Shown here one piece after another: positions 61,292 through 64,000 of a stretch of DNA of 64,000 bases. Source of the stretch: CAZAQV01 sp964487255 (lineage in GTDB: Bacteria; Myxococcota_A; Polyangia; Polyangiales; CAZAQV01); the NCBI GenBank assembly GCA_964487255.1, contig CAZAQV010000009.1, forward strand, positions 124,001 through 188,000, in the 5' to 3' direction. The translations under genes were made by a program, and so were the position numbers. The notes beneath the pieces were generated by a model. It did not search any database and was not told the origin of the DNA. It saw only the letters and a list, made by a program, of their open reading frames with translations. Position 1 is the first letter of the stretch. Each line of letters begins with the position of its first letter.

Positions 61292-62779
61292 CTAGAAGTA
61301 TTTTTTGCGTTTGGAGGAGGAAAGGATGCCCAGCATCTCCCGGTATTTTGCCACCGTTCGACGAGCGATTTTGATGTCCTTGGCCTTGAGCAGGTCGACC
61401 AGCTTCTGGTCGCTGAGCGGGTTCTTCGGGTCCTCTTCGGCCACCATCTTTTTGATGGCCTGCTTGACCGACTCGGATGCGATGTCCTCGGCCCCACCGC
61501 GGGAAATGGCCGAATTGAAAAAGTACTTGAGCTCAAAGATACCGCGCGGCGTGTGGACGTACTTGTTGCTCGTCACACGCGAAATGGTGCTCTCGTGCAT
61601 GCCCACCGCTTCAGCGACATCGCGCAGAATCATGGGCTTGAGGTACTCGATGCCCTTTTCGAAAAAGTCTTGTTGCTTCTCGACGATGCACTCGGTCACG
61701 CGCACGATCGTCTTGCGCCTTTGGTCAATGCTACGAATCAACCACTGCGCCGAACGTAACTTGTTCTGGATGTATTCTTTGGCGTTTGGGTCGCCTGCCA
61801 TCGCCGAACGGTAAAAGCCGCTGATCTTGAGTTTGGGCATGCCGTCATCGTTGGGCACCACGAAATAACGGTCCCCGACACGGTGCACATACACGTCAGG
61901 GGTAATGTAGTGCGTCTCGGTGTTCGAGTAGCTACGCCCCGGACGAGGGTCAAGGTCGGCGATCGACTGGGCAACGTCGTAGACAACGTCGAGCTCGACG
62001 TCGAGCGCCTTGGCAATCGCACCGTAGTTGCGTCGCTCAAGGTGCTTGAGGTGACCACTGATCACGCGCACGACGAGTTCGTCGAGCTCAAGGTGCTCGG
62101 CTTGAATCAGAAGGCACTCTTTGAGCGAACGGGCGGCTACGCCGACCGGGTCGAAGCGCTGCAAAATCTTGAGGACCTCTTCCGCGTCTTCGGCATCGAG
62201 ACCGGCCTCTTCGGCCAAAACGGGTACAATTTGGTCTTCGCTGACCTCGCCAAGGCTCAGGTAGCCAGCATCGTTGAGGTTGCCCAAGACCAGCGCGCAG
62301 AAGCGTTGTTCGTTTTCGACGAAGTCGGACATGCGAATCTGCCATGCCAGGTGGTCGACCAGGTCTTCGGAGCGACTGGCTGTCGCCTCGTAGCTCGGCA
62401 TCTCGTCGCTGTCGCCCGCGGCACGAAAAGAGGGCATCGGGGACTGGAGAGCATAGTTTTCGAGGTACGCCTCCCAGTCGATTTCGTCCTTTTTGGCGTC
62501 GGTAGACTCGGCGTTGACGTCGACTTCTTTGGCCCCATCGGCGTCTTTGGTGCGACTGGATGCCTCGAGGTCGACGGGAGGGTCGTCATTTCGCGACTCT
62601 TTTTCGCCTTGGGCCTCGCCTTCGTAAACCCCATCCTCCAAAATGGGGTTTTCCATCATCTCCTCGCGCACCATGTCGACCAGCTCCATCCGCGACATTT
62701 GCAACAGCTTGATGGCCTGCTGCAGCTGCGGCGTCATCACGAGGGATTGACTTAATTTGAGGTGCTGCTTGATTTCCAT
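61292..62779 (-). CDS. rpoN: RNA polymerase sigma-54 factor
   Basis: 495 aa from ATG 62779 (MEIKQHLKLSQSLVMTPQL), the universal family start; an in-frame extension to 63379 is antisense to another gene and rejected. Region I is Gln/Leu-rich, region II acidic and variable, and region III contains the core-binding part and HTH. The RpoN box ARRTVAKYR (about 472-480) reads -24 promoter elements. It requires AAA+ activators for initiation. Upstream of hpf, as usual. Confidence 0.95.
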   Translation of the reverse strand: MEIKQHLKLSQSLVMTPQLQQAIKLLQMSRMELVDMVREEMMENPILEDGVYEGEAQGEKESRNDDPPVDLEASSRTKDADGAKEVDVNAESTDAKKDEIDWEAYLENYALQSPMPSFRAAGDSDEMPSYEATASRSEDLVDHLAWQIRMSDFVENEQRFCALVLGNLNDAGYLSLGEVSEDQIVPVLAEEAGLDAEDAEEVLKILQRFDPVGVAARSLKECLLIQAEHLELDELVVRVISGHLKHLERRNYGAIAKALDVELDVVYDVAQSIADLDPRPGRSYSNTETHYITPDVYVHRVGDRYFVVPNDDGMPKLKISGFYRSAMAGDPNAKEYIQNKLRSAQWLIRSIDQRRKTIVRVTECIVEKQQDFFEKGIEYLKPMILRDVAEAVGMHESTISRVTSNKYVHTPRGIFELKYFFNSAISRGGAEDIASESVKQAIKKMVAEEDPKNPLSDQKLVDLLKAKDIKIARRTVAKYREMLGILSSSKRKKYF

Positions 62780-62798
62780 GGGTAAATTCGAGTTACCC
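62780..62798 (-). promoter_or_regulatory. Hairpin at the rpoN ribosome binding site
   Basis: GGGTAA (62780-62785)/TTACCC (62793-62798) is a perfect inverted repeat placed directly before the rpoN ATG. On the transcript the GGG-rich arm is also the only ribosome-site candidate, so the stem may hide it. Short, so possibly fortuitous. Confidence 0.35.
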
Positions 62799-62993
62799 CC
62801 AGAGTATATGGTGAACTGGCCTGCGACGAAAGCAAAAACCGTGCGAGCGCTCGACAAGCAAGAAACAAGCCTTGCGGATACTTGAGATCTTTCAAAACTA
62901 TTCGTGTTTTTTCTGAACATGCGAAAGCGCGAACCGCCCCGGCATCGATCTTCGGCTGCTTTACACGCGTTGCTCGGTCTATGATCATAGCCA

Positions 62994-63968
62994 ATGGGTG
63001 GGGATCCGAAAGAGACGGAGCCGCAACACGTTCTCGTCATCGGTGACGGTCCGACGGCCAACGAGGTCCGCACGCAAATTGAGCGCTCGGGGCTGCCCGT
63101 GCGACACCTGCCTGAGCTACCAGCCAGCCTGAGCAATGGGCCACGAACCGATCTGGTCGTACTCGCCCCCGGCCCGCGCTCCTTCCCCCCTTGCCGGCAG
63201 ATCAAAGAATCCCAAGGTCGGTTCTTGCCCGTGATGGTCGTGCTCACGCCACATGCGACCATCTCTCGGGCCGAGGTCCTGCAGGCGGGTGCTGACGACG
63301 TCTTGACCGGCCTCCCCGACCCCGAGGAGTTTCGACTGCGCGTTCTAAACTGGCTGCGCATCAAGAGCACGCACGACAATTTGCTTCACGCATCGCCGCG
63401 AGCCGACGACACGCTTCCCCCTCCAGCGCGCTCGGCGGCTTCTGCAAACCCTCCAGCCTCTGCGACCCGGGTCACCATGCACGGTCTGATTGAGACGCGG
63501 CTCCGAGTCGAACATGCGCGCGCGTTGCGCCACCGCGAATCGCTCGCGTTCGCCTACTTTTCGGTCGACGACGCCAAGCATATGCTTCGCCGATTTGGCA
63601 ATCGCGCCATCGATCGCATCGCCCAGGAGATTACGGAAAGAATGGAAGAGTGCTTTCGGGAGGGCGATCAAGTCTGTCGCATCGATACACTCGGCTTCGG
63701 CGTTATCTTGCCTCACGCGCACTTTGAGGGCGCGCTGGCCGTGACAGCGCGCGCACACAAACGAATGACAGGCATCTATGAAGTCGATAAACAGCCGACC
63801 CGCGTATCCGCTTCGGTAGGCGTCTCACTGTTCCCGAGTCCACGCGTAAACTCCTATCGCGAACTCGGTACCGTCGCGCAGATCGGAGCGAGCGAGGCGC
63901 TTGCAGCGGGTGGCAATCGAATCTGCGTCGTGCAGCACGCCGGCTATATGTTCGAGCCCGACACCTAG
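62994..63968 (+). CDS. PleD-like receiver-GGDEF protein, both domains degenerate
   Basis: 324 aa. Residues about 10-125 have the receiver fold (HVLVIGDGP, LVVLAPGP, VMVVLTPHATISRAEVLQAGADDVLT), but the phospho-accepting Asp position reads Ala. A Pro/Ala linker leads to a GGDEF-like domain (AFAYFSVDDAKHMLRRFGNRAIDRIAQ, VSASVGVSLFPSP). The active-site GGDEF reads DTLGF. It is thus predicted neither to be phosphorylated nor to make c-di-GMP; it may be a binding or partner protein. Divergent from rpoN. Confidence 0.75.
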   Translation: MGGDPKETEPQHVLVIGDGPTANEVRTQIERSGLPVRHLPELPASLSNGPRTDLVVLAPGPRSFPPCRQIKESQGRFLPVMVVLTPHATISRAEVLQAGADDVLTGLPDPEEFRLRVLNWLRIKSTHDNLLHASPRADDTLPPPARSAASANPPASATRVTMHGLIETRLRVEHARALRHRESLAFAYFSVDDAKHMLRRFGNRAIDRIAQEITERMEECFREGDQVCRIDTLGFGVILPHAHFEGALAVTARAHKRMTGIYEVDKQPTRVSASVGVSLFPSPRVNSYRELGTVAQIGASEALAAGGNRICVVQHAGYMFEPDT

Positions 63969-64000
63969 GGAATAGGTGGCGCGGTTCTCGAAAGAAGGCT

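Noticed and set aside
62780..63379. Extension of rpoN to 63379
   Set aside because: The added residues are antisense to the receiver/GGDEF gene; the known rpoN start is 62779.

Overview
The window is GC-rich, densely coded chromosomal DNA from a bacterium of the myxobacterial type (Myxococcota, formerly Deltaproteobacteria). Supporting signs are the many secreted lipoproteins with Asp/Pro/Ala-rich linkers, a DUF2330 protein ending in a MYXO-CTERM-like tail, several CehA/McbA-type metallohydrolases, a DksA-like protein with a histone-like tail, and RAYT-like transposases. The lineage is inferred from protein style only. A 100-N assembly gap at 8111-8210 lies inside an 84-bp tandem repeat. No rRNA, tRNA or CRISPR was recognised.

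Layout. 1-11,306: envelope region with a transaldolase-family enzyme, an outer-membrane porin, a 1,276-aa CehA/McbA-type lipoprotein, a second CehA/McbA protein interrupted by the gap, and unrecognised lipoproteins. 11,437-18,717: a HAD-menorin fusion protein, an organophosphate-type MFS transporter and a partial myo-inositol catabolic set (iolB, iolD) interrupted by an unknown anchored protein. 18,806-31,690: almost the complete branched-chain amino acid pathway as two converging blocks, ilvC-leuA-leuC-leuD-cimA-leuB on plus and ilvD-ilvB-ilvN on minus. Citramalate synthase inside the leu block implies threonine-independent isoleucine synthesis. Upstream of ilvD lies a classical-looking attenuator: a Leu/Val/Ile-rich leader peptide, a pause hairpin, an antiterminator and an intrinsic terminator. 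I regard this as the best finding in the window.

32,241-38,061: extensin-like protein, DUF2330 protein, alpha/beta hydrolase and a Thr-type sulfatase-family lipoprotein. A tandem 110-bp repeat then separates the last gene from pyrC. 39,742-43,516: DksA-like gene and the rpsB-tsf-pyrH translation/nucleotide operon. 43,795-53,317: M23 peptidase, HrpB helicase, an intergenic copy of the 110-bp repeat family, one apparently intact and one broken RAYT-like transposase, a third CehA/McbA protein and a membrane PEGA-like protein. 53,360-63,968: obgE, queG, a TonB-like protein, a UDP-sugar pyrophosphorylase family enzyme, hpf, rpoN and a degenerate receiver/GGDEF protein.

Regulation and repeats stand out more than gene content. 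Besides the ilv attenuator there is an intrinsic terminator whose 3' arm contains the start codon of the next gene, a palindrome at the DksA-like promoter, a partial duplication of the pyrH start, a dispersed ~140-bp palindromic element abutting two stop codons, and the 110-bp repeat family.
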